Positions 24,456-39,100 of a DNA stretch of 64,000 bases are shown here, piece after piece. Location of the stretch: assembly GCA_947846985.1 (NCBI GenBank), contig CANTUZ010000011.1:15178096-15242095 (forward strand), written 5' to 3'. Made by a program: the position numbers and the translations under genes. Below the pieces are notes generated by a model. It searched no databases, was not told the DNA's origin, and saw nothing but the letters and a program-made list of their open reading frames with translations. The stretch is from Fratercula arctica. Taxonomy: Eukaryota > Chordata > Aves > Charadriiformes > Alcidae. Each line of letters starts with the position of its first letter. Positions within the stretch are counted from its first letter, which is position 1.

Positions 24456-27400
24456 GAGTCTCTCGTTCTACAGAGTAACGCAGCAGGTTCTCTGCTGGAG
24501 AAGGTGCTCGGAGTTCCACTACAGCCCATGAGACTACAGCACGTTATGTGAATTCCCCTTCTGTTCCTGCAGGATGGAAGTAGAGAATTGTCCTGATGTG
24601 GCACTGCAATATTACAGCATCCCTTTTCTGTGCCTGAGCAGGTATGTGAGACCCATGAAAGAGTAAATTTGAAGCACAGATGAGAGAAAAAAGATATAAT
24701 CCCAAGAAATTTCTCTTGTATGATGGAGCCTCACTGCATGGCTTGTAGGATAACTTGATGTAAGTTTACAACAGATTGCATCAGGCAGCATTATGTACCA
24801 AAATAGCACCCAGCAGAAACCATCAGCAGGGATGTAAGCAATCTGGCAGCAACTGAGTTGACATGAAGTGAATGTGTGGGGTAGGCCAACCTTGAGGGCT
24901 GGAATAATACATAGAATATAATCTGTGTTTGTCTCTTCTGCAATTTGTAAGGGAAAGGAGAAAAGAAATTGAGGCCACAGTTTCCAGAGAAGCAAGAACA
25001 AACGAGGAAAGATCAGTTTCTGCCATCCAAGGCAATGTTGGTGGTATTGCCTGCTAGGGAACCAACCCCTACGTAAGACTTGAATGCACTGGGTGCAATA
25101 AATGCTCCGAAGCTCTAACCGCTTTGCAACATGCACTCTCCAAAGTCATGGCTGCAGCAGGCAGGTGTAAGGCAGGCTGCCTTACTTTTTGTTATGAGCA
25201 GTGTCTTTCACGAGAAGAACTTTAGCTCCTTGTCACATGCTTTTAGACTTGTAGCATCTTCTTTTACCTGTGGCTTTATGAGCTGTGGTGCAGTAACATG
25301 CTATACAAGGCAGGAGTGCAGCAGCAGGGCTTCACTTAGTAGCTGGGAGGATGTAGATTGGTTGTGCAGAAGTGTTGGTACAGGCAGAGTTTTCAGACAT
25401 CTGTTTCCATTAGCCACAAGTCTTCTGACCTTGACTTCCACCTTCCCAATACATGATGTCATTTCTTGCTCTTCTTTAACATTGTTAGGAGCTGGGCAAA
25501 AAAATCTAATCTATGCTGCTGTTCTATACTTGTACTATCACTTGCATGTCTGAAATAATACTATTCCTTGTAATCTTTGTGATACACAGCTGTATCTCAG
25601 GCTAAACCCACCTTGGTAGTTGAACATATGACGTGCTATGACGTACTGAGCCCGCAATGATCTCATATAGGTGCAGACAAGTGTTCTGTGGTTAAAAATG
25701 GTTTTTTGCAATGTGCTTTTATTGAAAGTACCTCCGCTGTCTGCTATCTAAGATTAACAACACACCCAATGTTGCTGGGATACGAGGCTGTTCACAGGCG
25801 GCCCAGCTTGATGGATTTCATGCACCACTTAAATATAAGCCATATGTCCAATGTATTCATCTTTCTCACCATCGCTTGGGTTCACAGGTAGGTTTTGTCC
25901 AAAGTCTGTATGCTCTGCAGCTGCAGCAGCAGGTTCGCAGCTGGGGTAAATCAGCACACTCTGCTACACTACCTGAGGACGTGGTTTTTAATTTGTATTT
26001 CTGGATTTAGGAATCAGAGGTATTTGAGGAGACAAGCCACAAAGTGTTTGGGGTTCTTTTTTAAATTATTATTATTATCGGTTGAAAAGTGAATATATAT
26101 GTTTAAAGCATTTTCTTAGTCTTCTCCAGTGATTCACACTTTCAGTGAAACATGGTCTGTAATTATGTTCTCCCTTGGTTTTTACAGTCCCTAAGCATTC
26201 CTATTACATTTGTCTAATGCTTGTACTATTTCTTCCACCTCTTTTTGATTTTTATTTTAAGCCTATGACTAAGGGAAACGATTTAAAAACCCATTACAGT
26301 GTTGTCCTTGATGATGCGTTCCTCAGCAAAGAGCTCATAATGCTCTCCTAGGACTGAAATTATTGGTTATCTTCAAAGCTCAGCTGACAGAAACTACCCA
26401 AGCAAGGGAATTAGCCTGAGCTACAAGATAGAAGAAATTCCTTTCTGCATTTGCCAAAACATAATAGAAAGGGCCATTGTTGCTGTGAGGGAAGTATCCT
26501 CCACTGAGGCGCTGGCCATTGGCCTGCATTGTGAAACGTGGATTATCCACCACTGGAGGTCTTTTAAGAACAGGCTGGAACAACATGTAACTTGGCAGGA
26601 ATATTATATGCTTTGACGAGCCTGCCTTAGAGCATCAGGTTGGACTAGATGACCTCTCTTAAAGTGCTTTTTTATCCTTGCTACTCCAATATAGTTGTCT
26701 TTTTTTCTGGCTTGACAGGCTGTACAAATGTAAATGCCCATGTGTAGCTAAGCAACGTCTCCAACTAGAGCTAAATTTTTGCCCCCAGAAGTCACTTTTT
26801 CCTTTTTCGTCTTTGAGAAAATACAGAACTGGAGGCTGGCTCAGACCCCGGGGGAGAGCTGTAAACTGAGGAGGAGCGTGCATCTTCTATAGGAGTCCAA
26901 AGGGGAGAAGAGGACATGCTGCTCTCATGAAACCACGCTCTTAAACCCCCCAAGCCCTCTTTGAACGCGTAGGCTTGAAGACTCCTTGAACAGGTCAGTC
27001 AAGAAGTCTTAGCATGCAGAATACACAAAGAGAAGTCAAAGGGATCCAGCTAGGTTCCAGATGGATGCTCCAAAATCTATTTAAATTTCTTTGGAATCTG
27101 CCATTTAAAAACTTAGAAAGAGTTAATCCAGATCAGGAAAATTAACCTGAATTCAGACTTCTAGGAAAATCTGGTGCAATTCTTCAAATCTGTCATATGC
27201 CTCTGTAACCTTTTGAGTTTGCACTAAAGATGAGATGTATTTGGCTTTAAAAAAAATTGAGGATAAACTTGCATTAAAATTTGTCGAATTCAATTGAGGC
27301 CTTTTGGAGTCTTAAAATGACATATCCAGCTAAGGTTGGATGGGGCCTTATTTTGCTTGGGAAATGCAACAACTGAAGTGGTTGATGTTGTGCTGTTACC

Positions 27401-30400
27401 ACTGCAGCTTGTTTAAATACATTCTGACTGACTTGAATGAACCCTATTAAGTAATCAGGATTTATGATGCAAAAGCCTTTTTCTTTTCCTTTTTCCTTTT
27501 TGCCCTGTTAATACAGTCCAAACAAACATAGCTATCATCTAGAGCAAAATCAGGCATGGCCAGGTTCGTGGTGCAATAACAGAGACAGTTAATACGGCTC
27601 GTTATCTGTTTTCCTTATCTTGTTGTGCAAATCCTCGCTTGTAAGACACCTGAGGACAGCCAGGAGGGAGGGTCCCTTGTGCTCTGCCCAGTGGAGCGAG
27701 GTCTCTCCAAGCAGAGTGATCGGATCCAGTCCTTGTCTGGCCACGGTGGGAATGTAGCAAAATCACTGCTCTGTTCTTCCCTTCCGAGGCAATTTAACCC
27801 CCCAAAACTTTTTCTCTTAAGCAATTTTCAGTTAGTAACTATACAATAGGAGTTTTATCTGAAGCGATTGCATTCTTTGATTATTTGAATCATTTGGAGT
27901 ACTCTGGAAATGTCACAGCATTCAGTGAAAACCACTGACAACTCTTCATATCCTCAATGGGGTATCCCTTTGTTGTTAAAAATGTATTCAGTGTAAAATA
28001 ATATAATGAAAATAGGCAGAAACTTTCTCTCTCGATGTAGTCTAAATGTAACCAAAAAAATCCTTGCTTAGTTTTTAATCAAGACAGCTTTGCTCTACTA
28101 CCTTGTGCATACTAATACAGTCTTCTTTTAATAATAAAGAAGAGAATATTCTTAAAATTAACTTTATCAGCAGTTAACTGGTTAGTGCTGCAATACTTGG
28201 CTTGATATCATTGGCTGTGACTGTGACAAAGACGTCTTCCAGTTTTCAGCCCAAGAGCAACAGAACTGGGCAGTCACTGCCATTAGACTTTTATTTTTTC
28301 ACATGTTTATATTTGGATAATCTTTTTCTAGCATGTTTTTAAATAAGGTTTTTCAGATCTGTCTCCGATTCTGTATAAGTAGTGCAGCTCCCAGGAAAGG
28401 CGATGGACCAGGTTAACCACTGATGCCATTTCACACATACAGCAACCTCATCCAACTTGCACGTATGTTATCCAGCTATTTTATAACTTGCATTCAGAAG
28501 ATGTTGAAGGGAGTGTGCAGGTAGAGGAAGCACAGCTAACGGAGATCTCCTCAGACAAGACTTGCCTCGCAGCTTAGCTTATGATAAGGATTGTTCGCTG
28601 ATGATCTGGTCCATTAACTCTTGCCATGGGGTTGCCATGTGCAAGGAAGGAAGAATCTCTTTTTTATTGCAGAAAGAGGTTATGAAGAAAGTTAAATATG
28701 AGTTATGAATAGAGCTGCACACCAATATAAACCATAATGAAAATATACAACAAACTGGAGAACTGCTGAAAGCAGAAGGGTGTTGAAAGTGGTGCACCAT
28801 GTACTTTATTTATGGTAGTGGCATCATAAGGTGTTTTTGGATGGTGTGAATCCTTATCCAACTCTGGCAGAAAACAACAGCTCTCTGCAGTCGCGCTCAA
28901 ACTGTCTCTCTCTCTTTGGTAAGGTACGTCCTTTCTGGCAGAAGAAATAATACCCCAGTAAAAAGCTTAACCAAAGATTTTATTCCTCCATGTGAGCACT
29001 TCCCTGCTGGGTTTCCTTATTTTTCTGTATCTGAAGCTGTTATTCCCTGCTGCTATGTTCATTAACTTCCCCTCCAGAACGAGCAGCTGGAATCAGTCCA
29101 TGGTTCCCTATAAAATGACAATATTTGGCAGCAAGGTTGCAAGATCTTGCCGCATCTTCCTATAGCTGCTGGTTCGTGGTAATTTTCCATGACAGTGAGG
29201 AAGAGCCTAGTGGTAGTTCCCGCTAGTGCCAGGACCTGCTAGTGATCTGGGGTCTGTGCATACTTTAAACAGGCCAATTCCTGGGCGCTGGCGTAGTAAT
29301 TTATAGGTCAGCGAAAAACATACCCATTGTGTGAGTGACAGAAATCTGAATAACATTTCCTTTCTGTTGTTTCGTGTTAAGAAACTTTGCAAATTATTTC
29401 ACAAGTGCACAAATGTGATTGTGCATGTTATCATGCTCATTTTTATTATAGCTGTTAAGGTCTTGGGTGTCTTGAAATATAATGTGCTTCAGGAAGGAGA
29501 ATGCCTCTGCTATTCTGCTGAAAGCTTGCTCTGTGCAGTGTATTTCCACCAGAGAAGATGCCTGAACCACCCAAATGGCAAACGTAAAGAAAAAGTTCTC
29601 TTAACAAAATGAGAAGGCACCTTTGCAGAGTTCCAACTGGCAGCCAGGCGGGTAGGACCTGGGCAGAAGGGAGACCTGTGCCTGGCTGGGGAGTGTCTGT
29701 CCCGGGGTGATGTGGAGTGGTCCACGCTGCTGCCCTCTGGAGCAGCCTGGCCTGTGTGGTACACAAAGGGATGACGTCTCTTGCACCAGATTTACTCACA
29801 AGGGTCATTCACATTGGGGAATCCTTTACAAACCCATCCCCAGGAGATTCTGCAACCGGAAGCCTGTTTCTGTATGTTACTTTGCCAAATGGATGCATTA
29901 TGCAGGAATTGGTCAATCCTGCATCTAAAACCAACTATGTATTTTAAAGTCACAGTAATTAACTAAGGTAGAGGAGATGATCCGCTAAACCTTGCTCATA
30001 GCTAACATCCGAGAAGTGTGTAACAAGACCTCCAGAGTCTAGTGTGTTGCTAAAGATGTGTCTGCTTCCAAGTACTTACTCCAGTAAGTCCATGCTTTTT
30101 AGAGTGCTCAACTAATTTGCATCACAGCACTCCATTGACTTTTGGGAGGTTATATTACATCTACTGTAGATTCATTTTACACTGCTGCATTTGTTCTAAC
30201 CGATATTTGTAATGAAACTGCAACTTCCTTTATTTTTATTTATGTTGAAATTAATGACAGCTACATATTAGATACTTGGAAAAACTCTGCTCAAATGCCT
30301 AGGGTGATAAGTTGGGCAGAAATCTCCCCAAAACAAACTGCCGGTACAATCTGGAGCACGTCCTTGACATTTCAGTGGTTTAAGGAAGGCGACCTGCGTG

Positions 30401-30869
30401 GTTGTTGTTAAGTATTTCTGCTTCCATTGGAGGGCTCAAAACCAGCTAGAACAAGGAACTTCCAGAAAGAATGGGGAGGAATGAATTAACTTCTTGAACC
30501 TCAGAGTATATCTTTGGTCTTTTCTGTACCTCCAGCTGTCCTAAAATGCCTTCAGAAGAAGGGGAATATTAATTCCAACAAAGTAGTACACCTCAAAACT
30601 ATAAAATCTTTTAAGACTGCATACTAATTATCCTTGTCTCTGGAATGGAAGGAATTATGGAAACCATTAAAGCAAAGAGGACAAGGAGATAAATGTGAAT
30701 GTCTCATATATTACAGTTTCAAGAAGAATTTTAGTTTAAAAGATAAATCCTAAAGATTTCAGATAAACCTAACCAACCTAGGCACAGTGTAGGTATAATT
30801 CAGGCTTGAGAAAAACAACCCACAATGGAAAAGAATCTTGAAGTACCTATAAACCTTGTCAGGATGAAA
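24456..30869. other. Intergenic, mostly unique sequence
   Basis: About 6.4 kb with no recognisable exon apart from the CR1 remnant at 26500-26670. A 174-codon open frame without an ATG at its beginning crosses 24612-25136 on the minus strand. I found no protein match for it by eye and do not call it a gene. Confidence 0.45.
26500..26670 (+). mobile_element. Ancient CR1/L3-like LINE fragment, 3' end
   Basis: The string CCACTGGAGGTCTTTTAAGA (about 26549) and the later CAGGTTGGACTAGATGACCTC (about 26636-26656) are the order and wording of the tail of old CR1-class LINEs: a 'CTGGAGGTNTTTAAG...' block about 90 bases before 'GGTTGGACTAGATGACCTC'. The terminal octamers are lost and the rest is diverged. 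Upstream sequence from about 26380 may belong to the same element, but it is too decayed to claim. Confidence 0.65.
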
Positions 30870-31250
30870 TTAAAGGAAGCTGATCAGAATGTGGAGGTGG
30901 CCATCTCATAAAGTGTGAGAAGATGGATAATGATCTAGATAAATACTGCTGCAAATATAATCGTGTGATATTTGAAATCCACATCGCACCCTCACCTGAA
31001 ACACAGCATTCAGTTCTGTTTGCAAAAGGATTTTCAAAATAAAAGCTAGTGAGAAAAGTAGGTAAGAGATAAATCAGACAAATGGTAGGCAGGGAGAATA
31101 TGGGTAAGAGAGGATGTAATGGATGTGCTTAGAGAACTGAAGAGAATCTTGTGCTTCCATGTACTTTTATTGCAAGGGCAAGCATTTTAAATCAAAAGGC
31201 ATAAAATCTGATGTATCAAAAAGGTAATACACAGTTTCACTGAGGAGCCA
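30870..31250 (+). mobile_element. Ancient CR1-like LINE fragment (RT C-terminal region)
   Basis: The stretch around 30985-31080 (CACCCTCACCTGAAACACAGCATTCAGTTCTG..., then a block ending near AAAATAAAAGC) resembles the part of CR1-class LINEs that encodes RPHLEYCVQFW, just after the reverse transcriptase core. Neighbouring sequence on both sides keeps faint similarity to the flanking parts of that region. The copy is highly diverged, with many indels, so the limits are approximate. Confidence 0.45.
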
Positions 31251-32725
31251 CTTGTCTTGAGACTCTGCCTATTTTATGGACAAATATATTGAGCACTAGA
31301 AAAGAGGTGAAAACGCCCACCTTTAAAAATTGTTTGAGCTGGCATAAATGATTGCCATCCTCAGAAATCTATTTCTTAAATCTAGAGCAGGCCCCGGGGA
31401 GCTGCAAATATATGAAAGGTTTTCTAGGCACCATATGGTGGTTATGAAAGGATCTAACACGGGCCTATTTTTGAGTCAGAAGAATGGAAGAGAGGAGGGC
31501 TAGATCTTGGAAAGCAGTATGTTCATGGTTATGAAACCGAATGTGGTAGACAGACTCGAGCCCTCCACACTTCAGCAACACTTGCTCTATATCTATTTAT
31601 AAGTCATTTTGCTAGAGGGGCATTAATCAAGTGAGAAAATACTCTTCCGCTCCAGCTTGGAAGTGAAGAAACTGTTATGACAAAATAAAAGCAAATAGAG
31701 CTATTTTATGTTGTTGCAAGAGGTGCTAAATACAGCCGTGTACTTGTGAAAGATCGTTGCCTGTGCTGTTGTCTCCTGTCTGGCACTGGGGGCGTGGGGG
31801 CTGCAGCCTTCCCTGAGCAGGTAGCTTGGCAAAGCTTGCCTCGTTGCACCGTTCTTTGCTGACACAAAGGCCGATATTGTGCAACTGCCTCCAAAAAATG
31901 CTGGCAAAGCATTTCAGAGGATGTTGATAAAAGCAGAGTGAGCGCCTCTAGGACGTCTGTGTTGCATTAGAGGATTACTGTCTCTGTGATCTTCTCCCGC
32001 CCCATGTTACAGACAGTATATTATTCTTTTGCTGGTACTGGCACTGTCCCTCTCCTTGGCATTCCCACCACCTCAGTTCCTTTTGTTGCTCTTCCAGCTC
32101 TGGGAGTCCCCCCAGTTGAATGCTATGGTGCTTGGGAAGGATGTGTTTTATCTGCTTGAACTGCCCTTATCTCCTAAGACAGAATCTGCTGGGGCTTTTG
32201 TTTTATGATAACAACACAACTGCTGCAAAGCATCAGTTGTTTGCTCATGACATTCCCCCAATAAGCTCATACCCACTCCCCAGGCAAAACCCAGCTCCTC
32301 TGGGTGTTCCCTGTAGGAAAGAAAACTTTCAGGGATACTTCAAGGTTGCCTTTGCCTCCTTCTTACCAGTAGCAGTTTTCAAAGAGGACGCTGGCAAGAG
32401 GGTTCTCCGTAAGGCGACGTCTGGGCAGTGACGAGCAGAGTAACTCAGCCAGCTCAGCCCAGCCGAGCTCTTCAGGGTACTGATACCCACGTAGATCGCT
32501 GAGGGGAGGAGGGAAGAGTACTCAGTCGTTTTCAGTGTCTTCTAGCAAAAAAGGTATATTGGGCACACTGGGAAAAGACATTTCCAAGCAGTGGTGATTT
32601 CCTTGCTGTGATTCAGTCCTTGATGTTGTCTACTTCATTAATTCCTTCATATCCTTGGTATAAACAACCTTGAGGACAATCAGATGTATTTAAATAAGCC
32701 ACACTGGAAACTGATCTTTTATTTT
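31251..32725. other. Intergenic, no gene seen
   Basis: Unique sequence of mixed composition. Short open frames between 31700 and 31912 on the minus strand and 32120-32431 on the plus strand show no recognisable domain. Confidence 0.5.
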
Positions 32726-33170
32726 AGGGCCACAAAGATGCTCAGAGGGCTGGAACACCTCTGCTGTGAGGACAGGCTGAGAGAGTTGGGGGGTTCAGCC
32801 TGGAGAAGAGAAGACTCTGGGGTGACCTTATAGCAGCCTTCCAATATCTGAAGGGGGCCTACAAGAAAGCTGGGGAGGGACTTTTTACAATGGCGTGTAG
32901 TGATAGGACGAGGGGTAATGGCTTCAAACTGGAAGAGCGGAGATTTAGATGAGATTTCAGGAAGAAATTTTTCACTCTGAGGATGGTGAGCCCCTGGCCC
33001 AGGTTGCCCAGAGAAGCTGTGGCTGCCCCATCCCTGGAGGTGTTCAAGGCCAGGTTGGACGGGGCTTGGAGCAGCCTGGTGTGGTGGGAGGTGTCCCTGC
33101 CCAGGGTAGGGTGGTGGAACTGGGTGGTCTTTAAGGTCCCTTCCAGCCCAAACCATTCTATGATTCTATG
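32726..33170 (+). mobile_element. Young CR1 LINE fragment, 3' end
   Basis: Starts inside the C-terminal coding region (CCACAAAGATGCTCAGAGGG, then CTCTGCTGTGAGGACAGGCT for the CEDRLREL stretch) and runs through the 3' untranslated part to a clean ATTCTATGATTCTATG end at 33155-33170. A single frame is not kept. The sequence is nearly base-for-base the reverse complement of the copy at 47618-48152 across their shared 0.4 kb, and its last 190 bases match the end of the element at 21623-23282. Severely 5'-truncated. Confidence 0.93.
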
Positions 33171-36100
33171 ACTTTTCCAATGTTTCTGTTATTTATTAAT
33201 TAAATCAAATGGTTCTGTACCCGACAGCAGAATTTGGCACTGAATAGTTAATCCTGCTGTAAAAACTGTGAAATCAGCGGGAAGAGCTGACTTCAACCCT
33301 CAGGGTTTCAGTACAGAGGATAAAGGTATATTTTTGTTCCCCTGTGGTTCAGATCAGAGATGTCCAATATACTGAACACAGATACAGTTTCAATTACTTA
33401 TTGAAGTTGGACTCTATTGGTAAAACTAGAATAACATTTTAGAAAATTTAAATGCTTAAGAAAGAGCTTGAAGAATTCCCCACTGGGGTATTATTTTACT
33501 GCCTTATATAGAGCAATTCTGTCTCACAAAATGAAATCACGGAAGATCCAACTGTAACTAGATATTGCACAAAATGGAGGAATGAGGATTTTGCTTTAGA
33601 ATAAAAAAAAATATTTTTTATAACTGTTTTTCATTCAATTTTTTAGCTAGTATTTTCTAGAAACCTCTAGAAAAACTTTGTAAATACATCTATACAACAG
33701 CAAATTTGTACAAAATATTTTATTCTTCAGGTTTGTTCAAAGTAATGCAATTGTAATGAAATGTAGTAAAGAACGCTCTGTGCCCCATTGTCAAAAGCTG
33801 CCAAAAATTAATTATAGCGCCTCTCTGATGCCTGACCAGAAAACCCCATGTTTTAACTACTTTTCCAGCTTATAAGATCTTTGGGGGTTTTTGCACTACA
33901 CCCTTTTTTACAGCAGTATTTAAAAAATAATGATAATATTAAATAATACTAGTTGAAAATGAAGGCGGTCCTTTATGAAGTGCACATGATTGAAAAACCA
34001 TTCACAAATAGGAATAGCAGAAGCATTAGTTATTCTGCTTACTATAAATGTCAAGCAACAAAGCCTCCTAAAGCACCTGTTAAAGAAAGAAAAAAAGAAA
34101 GGCCAGGCGAAAACTCCGCATCCTCATTCAAATACTGTTTCCCACAGTGTTTCCCAACAACCCAGCAAGATGCCAGGCTTTAACGTGTATCTCCTTTAGA
34201 AATTGGTTATTTTGCCAGTTTAGGCTGTTTATTCTAAATTTCACTGGAAGTTGTGAACTGGTTGGCTGAGGAGTGACTTCCCCAGTAGGAAAGAGTGGGA
34301 TCGGCTGGGTAGAAGCTGGACCGGGGTGACTCTGTGCCCAGGTGTGGTGCTGAGCCCTTCAGCTCCCAGTCTGCTACAGGATGGCACATTGGCCCTCTGG
34401 AAATTATCACCCTGTTTACAGTTTATTACCTATCAGTGTAATGAAAATTGCAGATTAACCTTTTCGGTATGCACTGAAATACACCAGCCTCTCATTAATT
34501 TTCAGTGACACACTTAAAATTTCCTGAACCTTGCAAACCTGCTGCTCGGGCATTTAATTGTGAGCGCTACACACTCCTGCTTTTCCCTGTCTGATTCAAA
34601 TTTCCCCATCCGATACAAATGTGCTTTGCCCAGTTAAAAAGGTGATTTTCAGGTGATGTCCATCATTTCAGCTGAGGACTGTTTATATGCGTTGTCAGCT
34701 GGTACCATCACAAAACATGATCCGTCCCCACTCTGGTCTCCAGTAGCAACACAGATTTCTCCCTATCTGTGGTGTTCTGACCGGGGACCTGAAAGGTTAT
34801 AGATAGTTTTTAGATCAAAATCCTAGAAGTAAAACAATTCTTATAGTTATAGAAATAGCATAGATTTCAAAGCCTTTGAAGACCAGGCATCCTTTTCATG
34901 AGGGTAGCGGAAGAAATCATTGAGCTTGTCTGAAATGCCTAAAGCCATCCTGGTGTTCAGGGGCAGAAAATGCTATGCGCATCATTTGAAATAATCAATG
35001 ACTCAGCAGCTTGGTTTGCCTCTCCCAGGATGATGGGCTCACAAGCCATTGATCTCCCATCCAACATGCAATTACAGGTCTCCCTCTTCCACTCTTTCCC
35101 TGGGGTTGCACCCATGATTAGCATGCATTGATTCTACACCAACGTAGAGATGGGTGTATTTTCATAACTTGAGGGGGATGCACACGATTTACTGAATTTC
35201 GCAGAATTTAGCCTCTAAAGGAAAGCACACTTCATGGGAAATGGATGTGGATGGTCAACATGAGCAGCTCCGGCTTCTCTTAATTCTATGTCATTCTCAT
35301 ATAAGGGAACAACATGAAGACCTCCAATGAAAGCATGATAATGCTCACAGAATTTAGCTGACATCTTGGAAAGAAATTAAGGTGTTGGAAAAAACCTGTC
35401 TTTTAAACTGTTCTAATTTCCAAATTCACTGTCACTTGAATTAAACGTTCTGTGCCAGTTTTTCACATTGATATTATCTTGGAGTTGGGAGGCTATTATT
35501 GGAATTCCACTCTGTTAATACAGCCATTCAATTATTTTGGTGTTGTGTACTACTTGTGACCTTTTTAATATTCTGTCATTTGACTGGATGCCTATTCTTA
35601 TCCTTTTTGCTATTTACAGTTTTACAGCCCCTGGGGCAGGAATAACCGCACTGACTGTTAATGAAAATGTGGACTGCTGAAATGAGCAAAATGGTTTCTC
35701 AAACTGCTACAGCGCAGCGTGTTCATGAAGCTCAGGAACAACAGCCTTGTCGCAGTGGTAGTCCTCAGCTCTCTTCCCACTGAAGTTTCTGAGTGTTTTG
35801 CCATTGTCTCATTAATTTGCAGAGAGCAGAAACAGCACTAGAGAGCTGGTCCAACAAAAAAATGTGTAAAATGGTAAAGAAAATGAGAAATTATGAATAC
35901 AGGCGTTACTGGGGTTTTTCTCCTCAAGTTCATCACTATTTTTTTTTAGAGCAACACAGAGCACAAGTAAGAAGAAATGAAGTCTTAAGATGTGAACCTA
36001 AGAAAGGATAAGAATCTCTGAAAAAAAAAGATCAGAATCAGGAAGTTAGGATTAAGGTTATGTGCCTGGTCAGTGAAACTGAGATCAGGAAGATACACTT

Positions 36101-39100
36101 GGACTTTCAGCGTAGTTTTTTTATTATGTGAGGGAGGAAAATTGTCAGAGACCTTCTGGTCTCTCTCACCCACAGTGCCGGGCCCATGATAGCATGAAGA
36201 TGACTGTAAGCATCTAGAGTGGAATGATACCAAGCAGTTATGAATTTATGAAGTTAAAGTTTGTGAAGGAATTCTTTTACACCTGTCGGAACGAAGTAGT
36301 GCAGATACTTGCACACTTAAAGAAGCAGAAAAGGAATATGAGCTTACAGTATTACAGGATCCAAATTTTCTAGCTGTTGCATGACAGTGGCTTTGATAAG
36401 ATGCACAGGGCAGCGCTCCTGGGCTGGGGTGTATTTTCAATTTCCTTGTTTTGCGTGTGGCATGGGATAGAAGCTGTAACACTCATAGTTAACTTTTGAA
36501 GAGTATGTGCAAAGTAACCAAATATTGGAGAAAATCTGTGCTTCAACTGAAGGGGGAAAAAGACCTTGTACGACGAGTTGTCTGCGCAAGATTTAGCCTC
36601 TTATTTTCCCATACTTGTGCTTGCAGACGGTACTTTGTCAGGTATATGTTGGGCTAGAAGGTTAGTTTTGCTTAATTGCAGGCTTTGTATCCTGGTAAAG
36701 ATAGTGTGGTAGCCCACAGCAGTAACCATGTAAAATCACAGTTTTGGATTAAAAGTATGGTCTCCCAAAGCTTAATTCTTTTGATGTACTGTCTGTCATG
36801 AGGCAAATTGCCCCAATGACAAACTTCACACAGCATGAAGATGGAAGAGGAGAGGCACATGCTTTTGGTTGACTTTGTAACATCATACATGAAGAGTATG
36901 GGAAGTAGTGCCTAAAGAGGGGCTCTACACTTATACTGGGAAATTTGTAAAAAGAAATGGCATGGTTTATATCCTTCTGTATTTCTAATTGTACTGTTGT
37001 CTGATCTAATCTAAAGCCTGAAAGCTTCTTGCTGTGTGAAAATTGCATGTGGAGATAGAATCCAGATAAGATGCCTGTCACCTTAATATCAAAGCACTTG
37101 GGTCCAGGATGAAAATGGCAGGGTTTTACTTCAGAGAACAATAGGATTCAAAATGTCCCAAATGATTTGACTGCAGAAAGTCAGACAGAGTCAATTAGGT
37201 TTCAAAAACATGGCCACAGCCAGGTGTAATGAACCAATGAACTGTGACGAATTCAGTATCTCACCAATATATATTTGATAGCCATTTCTTACTATCTTCA
37301 TCTCATAAATGGAAAGCATAAAATACCTACAAACACTGTTCTCCAACAGCATTTTTATATTTGTCTGGAGTTGATGGAGACAGTTGGCAATAACTTGTTC
37401 CAGCCATTTCTGCCACATTTCTTGGCTTTCTGCAAAAGCTCCTTAAAAATCTGCACCAAACTGAAAGTCCCTTGTTGCAGAGATTTTTAAGTTAGAAATA
37501 ATGGCTTTTAGATTTGCGCTACACAAATTATTTAATACAACATCTCAGAGTATTCCAAACAGCAATGAGAAAACTCATTGAGACCCCTTAATTGCACAGC
37601 CAAAGTGGAACCCTAGTGCAGCACAATGTTTAGACTTTAGTTTCAAGGCAAAAATAAATGCATTTAGTAGCAGTCAGTTTGGGGTTGTCTTTGAGGATGG
37701 CTGGAAAGAGAAGACCCATGACAGGTAGGTGAAACACATGACCAATTAATGAAAGATAACAGTGCAGAAGCCTGGCTAGGGGCAAAGCTGCTGTATGAGG
37801 AAAGCAGATATCTATAAATAAAGTACATAAGATGTAGAAGTTGATAAGGAGAGAGGATAGTGTGAAAAGTGTGCTCTGTAAGGCAAATGAAAACATATGG
37901 CTCGAGCTTTGGTTGTGTGTACTGCAATTATCGCTGCAAAAGTCATCTGAATATTATCCTCCCATAGCAAGAACCAAAAATATCCCTTTTATCCCAGAAT
38001 TAACAGAATCAAGAAAAACACAGAATCTCCAGGAGTCCTTTTGCAGCCCAGCCCCCAGGAGAGAAAGGGAGAGGGTGAGACACCCCTGACCTTCAGCAGA
38101 GGAATCCTAGTTATGCCTGCTCTTTGCCAAGTCCAATTCTGCCTCTTGTGAGAATGCTGCTGGGTTGGTAACATCCAGCATCGAGGACTTTGTGTTCGGA
38201 AAGCCTCTGTCTCCCAAATGGTTGTGGCTGTGGGCTGATTTCAGGGGCCAAAGGGGCACAGCCTCTCTCTCCTCCAGTAGCCCCCAGTGCACCACGAGGT
38301 GCATCCCTTTCTCTAAAGTTATTGGTGCTTCACGTCTGTCCTAATCAAAGAAAAAGAGCCCGTATCTTTATTAGTCAGTGGAAGAAATCCCCTTTCTGAT
38401 GTAGGTGCATGAATTCTCAAAACAGTGGGAATGGGTTCGTGTATCTTCTCACAGTTTGTTGGAATGTGTGTTGGAATTTTTCAGGGCAATTTTGACTCCT
38501 CCGCAGTGAGATACCATAGTACATGAATGAGGCTGACTGCGGTGGCTGGCAATGAAAGCAGGTTAATGTATAGAGTATGTTCCATATGTTTTATAGATCC
38601 TATAATGTTGGGACCACTTGGTTAGTGGACAAACCCAAAGAAGGTTTCCTACTTCTCCTAAGGCCACTCCGAAGCCTGCTCAGCCTCCTGCGGGGATGTC
38701 CGTGTGCCTGGTGATTAACTTCCAGCTTTGTATTCTCTGCAGGTCCATGAGACTCCAGAGCAAACACGACTGGCACAGTCGATGTTGGGCATGTTGATTG
38801 AATGGCATGGACTACTGCAGTTCTGTTGAAATTAAGGAACTGAGAGGTATTCTGTGACATTACAGCTGAATTTCTCAAGGCAGGAAGCAACTGAGTAAAT
38901 TGAGAGTAATATTTAAAGTATCTAAAACTCAGCCTTGTGGCCTTCTGATGAAGGATATATTAAAGCAAATACTGTATTACAAAAACACTGACAGCGTACC
39001 ATCTCAGCTGCTTTTGCGTAATTTTGTGTTTTCACTTCACTAGTATGTTTTTACAGTAAATAAGTGAGAAAGGGATCCTAGAAGAGCTCAGATATTACTC

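Noticed and set aside
24612..25136. 174-codon open frame on the minus strand with hydrophobic stretches
   Set aside because: The frame begins at a GTG, with no ATG near its start, matches no family I know, and follows a decayed CR1. An AATAAA at 25098-25103 suggested an LTR, but no paired CCAAT/TATA order or ends were found.
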